A DNA stretch of 12,029 bases, from NCBI GenBank assembly GCA_015231685.1, contig JADGBA010000027.1, forward strand, positions 1 to 12,029, given 5' to 3'. Of the stretch, positions 1-8,536 are shown in pieces; positions within the stretch are counted from its first letter, which is position 1, and each line of letters begins with the position of its first letter. Under the pieces are notes generated by a model. The model did no database searches and was not told the origin of the DNA. It saw only the letters and a program-made list of their open reading frames with translations. The stretch comes from Candidatus Omnitrophota bacterium. GTDB lineage: Bacteria > Omnitrophota > Gorgyraeia > 2-02-FULL-51-18 > JAGOUK01. A program made the translations under genes and the position numbers.

Positions 1-247
1 GTGGGGCACGCCGGCTTCGAGGAAAGCCTTTCCCCGCGCCCGATCACCCGGACCTGTGTCCTCAGGGCCGTTAGCGGCCTGACCCCTCTTTTTAAGAATT
101 GCACTGTTATCGGCCTTTGGGTCGATCATGATTTTTGTGTCCATCCGATTGAATCCGCGGGTCTGGTATCGTCATCCGAAACAGCGCACCCGGTATCCCG
201 GCTTCCGGAATCCGCGCGCCTCTAGAACACACTCGCCGTCCCCACCC
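1..247. other. Leader region before the SulP gene; no gene supported
   Basis: No coding region can be supported here. The plus-strand frame open from base 1 to 225 starts at the window edge and gives a low-complexity peptide with no recognisable motif. The other two plus frames stop at 72-74 and 80-82, so the tail of an upstream gene ending there is possible but cannot be identified. Apart from the hairpin described separately, I see no convincing promoter. The best -10-like string is TGGTATCGT at 164-172, which has no -35 partner at normal spacing. Confidence 0.4.
63..93 (+). terminator. Possible rho-independent terminator of an upstream gene
   Basis: GGCCG at 66-70 and CGGCC at 75-79 form a 5-bp GC stem around a TTAG loop. 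It can be lengthened by C63-G81 and A64-T80 with one bulged G. A T-rich run (TCTTTTT, 87-93) follows after about six bases. The gap between stem and T-run is longer than in textbook terminators, so this is a moderate call. It would end transcription from a gene left of the window and insulate the SulP gene. Confidence 0.35.
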
Positions 248-1936
248 ATGTTTCGGCCAAAACTCTTCACCAGTCTCAAGGACTACTCCTTCCGCCAGTT
301 TCGCTCCGATGCAACCGCCGGTCTGATTGTGGGTGTGGTTGCGCTGCCGCTCGCAATCGCGTTCGCCATCGCCTCGGGGGTCTCGCCGGACCGCGGACTC
401 GTCACTGCCGTAGTCGCCGGGTTCCTGATTTCCGCGCTCGGCGGGAGCCGGGTCCAAATCGGAGGACCCACCGGGGCCTTTGTCGTCATCGTTTACTCCA
501 TCGTCCAGACGCATGGCGTGGACGGTCTTATCGTGGCCACGCTGATGGGCGGATGTATTCTCATGATCTTCGGGATGATGGGTTTTGGCGGGGTGCTCAA
601 GTTTATCCCGTACCCGGTAACAGTGGGATTCACTTCCGCCATCGCGATCATCATCGCCACCACCCAGGTGAAGGATTTCCTCGGTCTGCCCGTGGGCAGC
701 GTACCCGCAAATTTCATCAGCCAATGGGTCATCTACGCCAAATATGTCTCTCATGTCAGTCCGTATGCCCTGATGCTGGGCACCCTGACCATACTGATCG
801 TGGCTTACTGGCACAAAATCTCCCACAAACTCCCGGGTTCCATTATTGCCCTGGTCATCGTGACTCTTCTCTCAGCGTTGTTCCAGCTTCCGGTCGAAAC
901 CATCGGGAGTCGATTCGGCTCCATTCCTCAAACGCTGCCCATGCCGCATTTTCCGCATCTGGACTTTGAGCTGGTCCGGGACCTGGTCCCCTCCGCTTTC
1001 ACCATCGCCATTCTCGCCGGCATCGAGTCGCTGCTCTCGGCGGTGGTGGCCGACGGCATGATCGGCGGCAAACACCGCTCCAACACCGAGCTCATAGCCC
1101 AGGGAATCGCCAATGTCGCTTCATCACTCTTCGGCGGCATGCCCGCGACAGGCGCCATCGCGCGCACCGCGACCAATGTCCACAACGGCGGTCGGACTCC
1201 CGTGGCCGGCATTGTCCATGCGCTGACACTGGTTCTTATCATGACCTTTTTCGGGCATTGGGCCGTGCATATCCCCCTAGCGTGTCTGGCGGGAATTCTC
1301 ATGGTCGTTTCCTACCGGATGTGCGAATGGCATTCTTTCGCGATGGTCTTGAAGGCCCCCAAAAGCGACGTGATTGTCCTCCTGAGCACTTTTTTCCTTA
1401 CGATCTTGTTTGATTTGACGCTAGCGATCGAGGTCGGCGTCATCCTGGCGTGCTTCCTTCTGATCCAGCGGCTGTCCGTGGCCCCCAACATCGGAATGAT
1501 CACGAAGGACATCATGGACAAGGAACTTAACGGCGACCTCATGGACCTCAAGGACAAAAATATTCCGGAGAGCGTGGAGGTGTTCGAGATTGTGGGCGCG
1601 TTCTTCTTCGGCGTGGCGTCAACCTTTACCGAAACCATCAATAGCATCGAAAAGAAACCGCGGATACGGATTCTAAGAATGCGAAATGTTCTCTACATGG
1701 ACGCGACGGCCCTCAACGCCCTTCGTCACGTTTACCGTAATGCCACAAAAAACGGGATCCGAATCCTGATCTCGGGAATCCACGCCCAGCCGCTCATCGC
1801 TCTCCAGCATTCCGGGCTCTACGCGGAAATCGGCGAAGAAAACTTTCTGGCCAACGTTGACCACGCACTCAGCTTTGCGGCCGGACTCCTGGAGTCTCCG
1901 TCTGTCGCGGCCGGCGCAGAAGCCATCACTCCCTGA
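248..1936 (+). CDS. SulP (SLC26)-family inorganic anion transporter with STAS domain
   Basis: This is a multi-pass inner-membrane carrier of 562 residues, the usual SulP length. Residues about 20-430 are strongly hydrophobic and contain family hallmarks: an early ALPLAIAFAIASG segment (about 32-44) and IGGPTGAF (71-78), the counterpart of the conserved GPT motif near the anion site. The C-terminal 120 or so residues form a cytoplasmic STAS domain; MDATALNAL (from residue 484) matches the loop that carries the regulatory Ser/Thr in STAS folds. Known SulP substrates include sulfate, bicarbonate and C4-dicarboxylates; the sequence does not tell which applies, although Na-dependent bicarbonate uptake (BicA-like) is a reasonable alternative to sulfate. 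I chose ATG 248 because the frame also opens at 128, but those 40 extra residues are Arg/Pro-rich and unlike any SulP N-terminus. No Shine-Dalgarno precedes 248. typA follows after 67 bp with its own promoter. Confidence 0.93.
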   Translation: MFRPKLFTSLKDYSFRQFRSDATAGLIVGVVALPLAIAFAIASGVSPDRGLVTAVVAGFLISALGGSRVQIGGPTGAFVVIVYSIVQTHGVDGLIVATLMGGCILMIFGMMGFGGVLKFIPYPVTVGFTSAIAIIIATTQVKDFLGLPVGSVPANFISQWVIYAKYVSHVSPYALMLGTLTILIVAYWHKISHKLPGSIIALVIVTLLSALFQLPVETIGSRFGSIPQTLPMPHFPHLDFELVRDLVPSAFTIAILAGIESLLSAVVADGMIGGKHRSNTELIAQGIANVASSLFGGMPATGAIARTATNVHNGGRTPVAGIVHALTLVLIMTFFGHWAVHIPLACLAGILMVVSYRMCEWHSFAMVLKAPKSDVIVLLSTFFLTILFDLTLAIEVGVILACFLLIQRLSVAPNIGMITKDIMDKELNGDLMDLKDKNIPESVEVFEIVGAFFFGVASTFTETINSIEKKPRIRILRMRNVLYMDATALNALRHVYRNATKNGIRILISGIHAQPLIALQHSGLYAEIGEENFLANVDHALSFAAGLLESPSVAAGAEAITP

Positions 1937-1964
1937 TTTCACCGCGCCGGTTTCATCGCGCCGG
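1937..1964 (+). repeat. Tandem 14-bp direct repeat between sulP-family gene and typA
   Basis: TTTCACCGCGCCGG (1937-1950) is followed immediately by TTTCATCGCGCCGG (1951-1964), differing at one base. It starts just after the TGA stop of the SulP gene and ends two bases before the predicted typA -35 box. It most likely arose by local duplication. A regulatory role as paired operator half-sites in direct orientation is possible but nothing else supports it. Confidence 0.6.
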
Positions 1965-1965
1965 C

Positions 1966-1994
1966 TTGCCATTATGAGGACAAACTGCTAGTAT
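1966..1994 (+). promoter_or_regulatory. Predicted sigma-70-type promoter of typA with extended -10
   Basis: TTGCCA (1966-1971, one mismatch to TTGACA) is separated by exactly 17 bp from TAGTAT (1989-1994, two mismatches to TATAAT). A TG at 1986-1987 gives an extended -10 (TGC-TAGTAT). Transcription would begin around 2000-2002, only two to four bases before the typA ATG at 2004, so the transcript would have essentially no 5' leader. The spacing and three matching elements make this a good prediction, but it is sequence-based only. Confidence 0.6.
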
Positions 1995-2003
1995 CACCGC
2001 CTT

Positions 2004-3842
2004 ATGCCCGACCAGAAAAGACGCAAACACATCCGTAATATCGCCATCGTGGCCCATGTCGACCATGGGAAGACGACCCTCGTCGACGCGCTCCTCAGGG
2101 AGACGGGCGCCCATGCCTTCAAGGAAGGCGATGTCACGGTCATGGATTCCAATCCGATAGAGAAGGAACGCGGGATCACGATTTTCTCGAAAAACGCGTC
2201 ATTCACTTACAAAGACACGGTCGTCAACATCGTCGATACTCCGGGCCACGCGGACTTCGGAAGCGAAGTCGAGCGTATTCTCAAGATGGTGGACGGTGTA
2301 CTCCTCCTTGTCGACGCCTTTGACGGGCCCATGCCCCAGACCAAATTCGTGTTACGCAAGTCGCTCGAACTTCACCTTAAGCCCATCCTTGTTGTGAACA
2401 AGATTGACCGGCCCGGCGCGCGGCCGCATGAGGTCGTGGACATGACCTTCGACCTCTTCTGTGAGCTCAAGGCCACCGACGAGCAGCTCGACTTCCCTAT
2501 TGTCTTTGCCTCTGCGAAGGACGGTCACGCGACACTCGACATGGACGAGCCGTCAGACAACATGAAGCCGCTTCTCAACACCATTCTCCACCGGGTTCTT
2601 CCTCCGGTGGCCGATCCGGATCAGCCGTTTCAGATGCTCGTGACCCTCCTCGATTATGACCCCTACGTCGGCCGTATGGCCATCGGGCGCATTTTTCACG
2701 GCATCGCCAAAAAGGGCGATACGCTGATCGCCGTCAAACGCGACGGCTCCACCGAGACCGGCAAGGTAACCCGGATCCTCAAGTATCAGGGCCTGAAGCG
2801 CATCGAAGCGGACGTGGCCGAAGCCGGAGACATCGCCTGCATTTCGGGCTTCTCGGAGATTCACGTGGCTGACACCTTGGCCCATCCGGACCGGCCCGAG
2901 GCGATCTCGGCGGTGAAAATCGATGAACCCACGATCTCAATGAACTTCGCGCACAATTCAAGTCCTCTCGCCGGCAAAGACGGCGGACGGTTTCTCACAT
3001 CACGGCACATCCGCGAGAGGCTCATGCACGAAGCGATGATGAATGTCGGCATCCGGGTCGAGCCCACAGCCGACGGCGACCGCTACAAGGTCTCGGGGCG
3101 CGGCGAGCTGCATCTTTCTATTCTCATCGAAACCATGCGCCGGGAAGGCTATGAGATGGAGGTCTCCCGACCCGAGGTCATTCTAAAAACCGTGGACGGC
3201 GAAACCCTGGAACCGGTCGAGGAAGTCGTCATCGAAACGGACCCCGGATATCAGGGGGCGGTGATTGAGGCATTGGGGCCCCGAAAGGCCGTCATGAACG
3301 ACATGACGACGAGCGCGGTCGGAACGATCCGGATGGAATTCCTTGTCCCCTCGCGCGGCCTGCTGGGATTCCGGAGCGAGCTTCTCAATATGACCCGCGG
3401 CACCGGGATCATGTACCAGAACTTCTACGACTACCAGGTCTTTAAAGGAGAAATCCCCGACCGGAAGGAAGGGGTTCTCATCTCACAGAACCCGGGCCGG
3501 GCCGTGGCCTATGGTCTCTGGGGCTTGCAGGACCGCGGAGAAATCTTCGTCCATCCGGGAGACGATTTGTATGAAGGCATGATCGTCGGCGTGAACCGCA
3601 AAGGACCTTCGATGGTGGTCAACGCCATCCGGGAGAAGAAACTCACCAACATGCGCTCCTCCGGAGCGGATGAAGAAATCCATCTCGTTGCCCCGAGAGA
3701 AATGACGCTGGAATTTGCCCTGGAATTTATCGAGAAGGATGAGCTTGTGGAAATCACGCCGAAGAACATCAGGCTCAGGAAACGCCACCTCACCGAGAAC
3801 GCCCGCAAGACCCAGCGTCGAAGCTCAAACAAAGCGGACTAG
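2004..3842 (+). CDS. typA: Translational GTPase TypA/BipA
   Basis: TypA/BipA is a ribosome-binding GTPase of the EF-G/LepA group that assists 50S assembly and adaptation to cold and stress; it acts in the cytoplasm. At 612 residues the protein has the normal family length. All five G motifs are intact: AHVDHGKT (17-24), the switch I ERGIT (55-59), DTPGH (78-82), NKID (132-135) and SAK (170-172). Domain II, the EF-G-like domains III and V, and the basic TypA-specific C-terminal domain ending in a Lys/Arg-rich tail follow. GRGELHLSILIETMRREGYE near residue 370 is typical of TypA domain III. The ATG at 2004 leaves a dozen residues before the first beta strand, as in other TypA proteins. There is no Shine-Dalgarno, and the predicted promoter lies so close that the mRNA may be leaderless. 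The gene converges on the minus-strand operon. Confidence 0.98.
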   Translation: MPDQKRRKHIRNIAIVAHVDHGKTTLVDALLRETGAHAFKEGDVTVMDSNPIEKERGITIFSKNASFTYKDTVVNIVDTPGHADFGSEVERILKMVDGVLLLVDAFDGPMPQTKFVLRKSLELHLKPILVVNKIDRPGARPHEVVDMTFDLFCELKATDEQLDFPIVFASAKDGHATLDMDEPSDNMKPLLNTILHRVLPPVADPDQPFQMLVTLLDYDPYVGRMAIGRIFHGIAKKGDTLIAVKRDGSTETGKVTRILKYQGLKRIEADVAEAGDIACISGFSEIHVADTLAHPDRPEAISAVKIDEPTISMNFAHNSSPLAGKDGGRFLTSRHIRERLMHEAMMNVGIRVEPTADGDRYKVSGRGELHLSILIETMRREGYEMEVSRPEVILKTVDGETLEPVEEVVIETDPGYQGAVIEALGPRKAVMNDMTTSAVGTIRMEFLVPSRGLLGFRSELLNMTRGTGIMYQNFYDYQVFKGEIPDRKEGVLISQNPGRAVAYGLWGLQDRGEIFVHPGDDLYEGMIVGVNRKGPSMVVNAIREKKLTNMRSSGADEEIHLVAPREMTLEFALEFIEKDELVEITPKNIRLRKRHLTENARKTQRRSSNKAD

Positions 3843-3852
3843 CATCAAACGG

Positions 3853-3875
3853 CAAACAGGACCAAAACCTGTTTG
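3853..3875. terminator. Inverted repeat between convergent genes, possible bidirectional terminator
   Basis: CAAACAGG (3853-3860) and CCTGTTTG (3868-3875) form a perfect 8-bp stem with a 7-base loop. It lies in the 40-bp gap where typA and the 1546-residue gene meet tail to tail. Position and symmetry suggest a shared terminator. Neither side has a good T-run and the stem is not GC-rich, so termination may be weak or need Rho. Confidence 0.4.
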
Positions 3876-3882
3876 ATCGAAT

Positions 3883-6800
3883 TTACGACGTCTTCAGATA
3901 ACGGCTTCCGTCCCTCTGCACGGCGTACTTGAAGGTGGTTGTCCCTCCGGCGCCGCCGTCAGCCGTCAAAATCTCCATCTTCCCGTATTCACCGGCATCG
4001 GTCGTAAAAATAAAGACTTCGCCCGCGGCATTGTTCACAGCATCATTCAAATATCCGCTCAAGGGGGCCTCCGTGATCGCGTCGTAACTCTGGGTCGCCG
4101 TCTGTATTCTGGCGTTGCCGTTGGGCCACATGATGTCTTCCTCAAGATATATATCCGAAACCGGGTCATTCACCGTCGAAAGCGAAACGAAGCTGAACCC
4201 GTCCCCGTTGCCTCCGTCGATCATCGTCCCTGTTCCCGTGACAGGCGTCGCATATGCCGTCGAAGTAACCCCGCCGGCGTCGCGCGTCTCCCCTGCTCCC
4301 GGCTGGGTCGGCGTGCGCTCGTCACGCGCCTCGCGAATCGCGTCCACGGTGGCCGACGGAAGTCCGCTCGCCTCCGCAATCTCAGGCGAGAGCGTCGCGT
4401 AAATAAGGTTGCCTCTCAGATTCTTGATTTTCATCACGCCGTCTTCAAGCACGTAGACCATGACGGTGCTTCCGGTCGTGGTCTGAGTCTGCCCCGTGAT
4501 GCGCGGTGTCTGACTCTTCTGCCAACGCGTCTCCGCGACATACAAATCGCCGCGCTTTTCAATCCGGTCAATAAAAATCTTGAGACGAGTGTCCGCGAAC
4601 ATGTCGAAGTCAAACCGGACGCCTTCGGTCAAAAACACCTTGTTCCCCAGATAGTCGCGTGCGATGAGCTCCGAGAACGCGTTCACATCCTGCCGCTCGT
4701 ACGCTTCGGCCAGCTTCAAAGTCGCCGCCGTGACCAGGTCCGTGTATCGCACATCGCGGAAAACCACCGCCCGGATATTCTGGAACACCGGAAGTTCAAA
4801 GGTCTCGAGAAGCTCCGTCTCGATCTTGAGGACCGGTTCGTAGCGCTTTTCGGAGAAGGGAATGATTTCGTACGCGAAGAAGTGATTCACCCCAACCTCG
4901 TTCCACGTCCTTCCACCGTCTTCCGAAAAAAGCATCTTCTTGATCCCATCGGCGTGCGTCAAATCACCCGTCACAACAATTTTGCCTTCGCGGAGCTGGT
5001 CCGGCATCAGAACAACCTCGCCATAAGCAGAGTCGGTCGAGTACCCGTTGATACGAGCATTCCGGATTTCGTAGCCGGAGAAGCGCTCCTGTTTTTTCTT
5101 CTTATCGAGGAGAGCGGTGAACTTTTCCCTGATCGCCTCGAGTTCGCCCCACACGGCCGAACGGGTGTTGGCCATCTCTTTCTGCATACTCTCGGTCATC
5201 CGGTGATCCAGCACAATGTATCTGCTTCCAACGGACTCAAGATCCTTGCTTGCCTCGGAGACCGCTTGAAGCACCTTTTTGGGGTCATCGGGATAGCGCG
5301 CAGCGGCCTCCCGGGCCTTCGATACCGCCGCCGCCTGAGCCGAATTCACACGTCGGCGCTCGGCCAGAAGCTCCTGGTCCGCCTTCTTCATCTCCTTTAA
5401 GGCTTCCCGCATTTCCTTGAGAGCGTCGGCCGCGGTCTTGAACGCGCTTTGCGCGGCCTCGTTTTCTATCGGCAGGGTCACGGCCCTCACCTCAAAATCT
5501 GTCACCGAAACTCCGCGGAATTCGTCAGCCTTTCGGTCCATAAAGAACTGTCCCAGATATCCGTCGTACTCCTCTATTGCCTTGGCATAGGTCTCAGACG
5601 CGCTCTTTAGATGCATTGTCTCAAGCTTCAGCTTATCCGGGTCCTTAAGGACCGTTCCCTGACGGGAGGCCTCAAACTTTTTGGTGAACTCCTCGATCTT
5701 TTGGGCGAACTCATCCGTATCCATTCTCAGACGATCGGAAGCGGACTTGGGATTGGCCCTGCGGATGATTTTCCAGGGCTGAAAGGTATTCATATAAAAA
5801 GAGTTGATCTCCGAAACACCCGCGGGAATCGCAGCCGATTCAGCCACGGAATCAAAGACCCCGCGTGTCGTCAGGTACTGGGAAACAAGATTATTGTACG
5901 CGGCGATGCCCTCCTTATACAGCGAAACGGCCTTAGCTGTCGAAAGTTTCGATAGCCTCTCGACTTCATCACGGCGTCCGATCATGGGATGATACATGAT
6001 CGAGTCAAGGACCCTTCTGAGATCGGTGGGATTGGCCGCCATCTCCCGGGTCATCTTCTCTCTCTCGGCAATGCTCCCGATCGGTTCCATCGCGGACGGC
6101 TGGACCACGCAGCCCGCGCCGGTGCATGTCCACACGGGGCCCACGCTCGGCGCGTAAATCTGGTGAAGACTTTTAAAACCCGCGTTCACCTCAAACTTCG
6201 AAGGCAGTTCAACAGGGTTCACAATACGCTGAGAAATATTCCAGGCGGTCATGAACGTGTTGGGTTCCCAGTCGACTTCGTCCAGAGCCGCCAGGGCCGG
6301 GTCGGGGTCGAAGGCACCGTTCACCTGTGAGAGTCCCCGGCGCATTTGCGCAAGACGTTCCTCATTCCTGACTGTATCGTAATCGGCTGCGGTGATCGTC
6401 TCGGCCTTGAAATCAGCGGGAAGCTCCGGGAAAGAATCCACCGAAATCTCTGCATGAGCGGGCAGCGATTCTGAGCGCTTCTTGAGTTCCTCAAACAGGG
6501 ACGCGTGTGTCTTGCCCCAGTTGCGAAGAGGCTCCACCAAGGCGCGGGCCTCCGCCAGGCGGGCCTGCTCGTCTTCAATGACTTTGGCATAAATCTCATT
6601 CAAATAGCCCACACGGTTCTCGGCAAATGCCTTGTAGGCCTGATGCACTTTTTCGTAGCACGCGTTGGATTCCTTTTGCATCTTTTGGCCAAAAGCACGT
6701 GCGCTGGCAGTGCACCGCTCGTACTGCGGCATCGTCGATGCTTTAAAAAGAGGTTTGCAGGCGTCGCTCATCCGGCGGTAAATCGCGCTGTTTTTCTTGC

Positions 6801-8523
6801 CGAGGTCCACACAGGGCTGGGACTCGGTCACCCGCGCAAGAGCCACCGGATCAAGAAGCGTCATTTTCGAAGACGGCATGGTTCCCGCCGTAATCAGATT
6901 GAACATCGAGGTCTCCAGCGCCTGAACTTCGCTGAGACTCATCCGGCCCTGCCCCTCCGGATTGGTCTCGTTTTCCTTGATGCTCTCCCTCATATCACCG
7001 ATCACCTCGGCGGCCTTGTCCAAATTGTAGTTCGCCGATTTCTCCTTGACGGTTTCCAGAGGGTCCGGAATCCCCGCGGGCATGGACGGGTCCGGCAGCG
7101 TGCGCATCCCCGAAAACCACTTCGAGTTCACGTACTCGTCCTCGGTAGCGATCATGTCGTCCTGGTTTTCCTTGTAGTACTTGCGCCAACCTTTGCAGGC
7201 CTCATTGGCCTTCTTCACCGTTTCCTTGAAGGTGTCGGCGTTGAGCATGGCCTGGACAATGTCCTTGAACACGAGGTCCCACAGCTTCTTGATCACGGCG
7301 CCGGACTTTTTCATCCGGTCGAGTTTCTCCGAGGCGGCAGCCTGAATCTTGGAAGCGTCAATCTTGCCCTTCTTGGCCCAAGCGTCCCGGATGTAATTGA
7401 TCTCGTCGACCGTGGCGGTGGGCGGCAGGTCGGCGACCTCATCCCGCACGAATTTGTAGAACATTTTGGTCGACTTGCCGAGATACACCTGGGCTTCGGC
7501 CTGAATAACCCCCGTGGCGATGCCATTCATTGCCGCTTTTCCGGCGGCGCCCTTCGCCTTCTCCGTGGCCAGATGCGCGAAACCGGAGTTGCTCTTGAAG
7601 AGAATGGAAAACACCAGATCGTCCGTGATCTCGGGGGTCAGCGCGGACCCGCCTGCCATCGAGGCCAGCACGTCCGCCATGGCCGTCTTGATCATGGGCT
7701 TCACCAGCTCCACCAGAGGACTCACGATGTCCCCTTCGGCCAGATTCAGCACAAAATCAGTCAGCTTCGCCAAATCAATTTCCGCAAGGACCTGCTCGAT
7801 GTACCGCCCCATGTACTTGCCCCAGAACATGGTTGAAGGCGGCAGGTTCTGCTTCTCGGCCTTATATACGCGGATCATGAAGTGGAGGTTCTTCCGGATC
7901 TTCTCCGCGCGCTCCCGCAATTCGAGGAATCGCTTGTTCAAATCCAGTGCCAGCCGGCTGATTTCGTCCGATGACTGGCCTGACTGAATCTGTTTGTTCA
8001 GTTCGCTCAGAGCTCCGAGAATCATTCGGGACTCTTCCCGCACCTTACGGGCTTCTTCCACAAGCCGCGCGTTGAGGGATTCGGTTTCCTGCCAGCTCTG
8101 GCCAAAAATTTCTTCGTCCGAAGCTCCGAAGATCCAGCTGCCGGCGGAATACACAACACTCAAGGCATTGGCTCCCGCGGAAAGAACGGTGGATTCCTTC
8201 ACCATATCCTGGACCAGCGCGGTCCAGCTCTGGGCGGCCCGGGCATCGCGGAGAGCGGCATTAAGAAGACTTACGACGTTCTGCCTCTTCTGAATTCTCT
8301 CGCGGAGGGCTATCACTTCCCCATAAGTGGAGGCGTCCGGTGTTTTCTGGAATCGGGTGGAAAGCTCAAGCAGCTTCGCCTTGTCTTCCGCGAGCCTGGA
8401 GCGCGCGTCCTGGATCTGATCCTTGACCATCTGCACCTGGTCCGCCGCCTGAGATGTTCCCGTCCCGAGCATCAAAAAAACCATCGTCCCCAGGAGCGCG
8501 CGCCCCATCCATCCGGTCTTCAT
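3883..8523 (-). CDS. Very large exported protein with Asp-box, NTF2-like and C-terminal beta domains; function unknown
   Basis: I do not recognise a named family for this 1546-residue protein. It begins with a clear signal peptide (hydrophobic core, then SQA before ADQ at about residue 26), so it is exported. Residues about 28-560 are mostly charged, helix-forming sequence with coiled-coil-like stretches. Four Cys fall between about 571 and 622 and a C-x4-C pair (CTGAGC) near 800, which would suit periplasmic disulfides. Another Lys/Glu-rich helical stretch runs about 1030-1145. A beta-rich segment (about 1150-1240) contains SEDGGRTW (1200-1207), matching the Asp-box pattern S-x-D-x-G-x-T-W. 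Residues about 1262-1375 resemble an NTF2-like domain and parallel the protein encoded just upstream. A Thr/Gly/Pro-rich linker (about 1389-1440) leads to a final beta-rich domain. It is the last gene of a three-gene exported set. ATG 8523 has a GAGGG ribosome site eight to nine bases upstream; ATG at residue 6 is an alternative. No catalytic motif is visible; a scaffold, surface or cell-wall role is only inference. Confidence 0.9.
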   Translation of the reverse strand: MKTGWMGRALLGTMVFLMLGTGTSQAADQVQMVKDQIQDARSRLAEDKAKLLELSTRFQKTPDASTYGEVIALRERIQKRQNVVSLLNAALRDARAAQSWTALVQDMVKESTVLSAGANALSVVYSAGSWIFGASDEEIFGQSWQETESLNARLVEEARKVREESRMILGALSELNKQIQSGQSSDEISRLALDLNKRFLELRERAEKIRKNLHFMIRVYKAEKQNLPPSTMFWGKYMGRYIEQVLAEIDLAKLTDFVLNLAEGDIVSPLVELVKPMIKTAMADVLASMAGGSALTPEITDDLVFSILFKSNSGFAHLATEKAKGAAGKAAMNGIATGVIQAEAQVYLGKSTKMFYKFVRDEVADLPPTATVDEINYIRDAWAKKGKIDASKIQAAASEKLDRMKKSGAVIKKLWDLVFKDIVQAMLNADTFKETVKKANEACKGWRKYYKENQDDMIATEDEYVNSKWFSGMRTLPDPSMPAGIPDPLETVKEKSANYNLDKAAEVIGDMRESIKENETNPEGQGRMSLSEVQALETSMFNLITAGTMPSSKMTLLDPVALARVTESQPCVDLGKKNSAIYRRMSDACKPLFKASTMPQYERCTASARAFGQKMQKESNACYEKVHQAYKAFAENRVGYLNEIYAKVIEDEQARLAEARALVEPLRNWGKTHASLFEELKKRSESLPAHAEISVDSFPELPADFKAETITAADYDTVRNEERLAQMRRGLSQVNGAFDPDPALAALDEVDWEPNTFMTAWNISQRIVNPVELPSKFEVNAGFKSLHQIYAPSVGPVWTCTGAGCVVQPSAMEPIGSIAEREKMTREMAANPTDLRRVLDSIMYHPMIGRRDEVERLSKLSTAKAVSLYKEGIAAYNNLVSQYLTTRGVFDSVAESAAIPAGVSEINSFYMNTFQPWKIIRRANPKSASDRLRMDTDEFAQKIEEFTKKFEASRQGTVLKDPDKLKLETMHLKSASETYAKAIEEYDGYLGQFFMDRKADEFRGVSVTDFEVRAVTLPIENEAAQSAFKTAADALKEMREALKEMKKADQELLAERRRVNSAQAAAVSKAREAAARYPDDPKKVLQAVSEASKDLESVGSRYIVLDHRMTESMQKEMANTRSAVWGELEAIREKFTALLDKKKKQERFSGYEIRNARINGYSTDSAYGEVVLMPDQLREGKIVVTGDLTHADGIKKMLFSEDGGRTWNEVGVNHFFAYEIIPFSEKRYEPVLKIETELLETFELPVFQNIRAVVFRDVRYTDLVTAATLKLAEAYERQDVNAFSELIARDYLGNKVFLTEGVRFDFDMFADTRLKIFIDRIEKRGDLYVAETRWQKSQTPRITGQTQTTTGSTVMVYVLEDGVMKIKNLRGNLIYATLSPEIAEASGLPSATVDAIREARDERTPTQPGAGETRDAGGVTSTAYATPVTGTGTMIDGGNGDGFSFVSLSTVNDPVSDIYLEEDIMWPNGNARIQTATQSYDAITEAPLSGYLNDAVNNAAGEVFIFTTDAGEYGKMEILTADGGAGGTTTFKYAVQRDGSRYLKTS

Positions 8524-8530
8524 CTCATCG

Positions 8531-8535
8531 CCCTC
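8531..8535 (-). promoter_or_regulatory. Ribosome binding site of the 1546-residue protein gene
   Basis: GAGGG (minus strand, 8535-8531) lies seven bases before the ATG at 8523 and within the 13-bp gap after the stop codon of the preceding gene. It supports the chosen start over the internal ATG at residue 6 and shows that this gene, unlike typA, uses a Shine-Dalgarno. Confidence 0.65.
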
Positions 8536-8536
8536 A

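Noticed and set aside
1..225. 74-codon plus-strand frame starting with GTG at the window edge
   Set aside because: No ribosome site or known motif can be judged at the edge, and it overlaps the possible terminator. On the opposite strand 1-42 reads RARGKAFLEAGVPH, which looks protein-like but is too short to call.
128..247. N-terminal extension of the SulP protein to ATG 128
   Set aside because: The 40 added residues are Arg/Pro-rich, do not resemble SulP N-termini, and the family sequence begins naturally at ATG 248.
107..826. 239-codon minus-strand frame over the SulP gene start
   Set aside because: Opposite strand of a clear transporter gene; its product is a charged, His/Gly/Asp-rich string without domain features.
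6505..7836. Long open frame (443 codons) on the plus strand inside the giant minus-strand gene
   Set aside because: It is antisense to the conserved-looking, signal-peptide-bearing gene, has a His/Arg/Gly/Leu-rich composition typical of a mirrored high-GC frame and shows no family motif.
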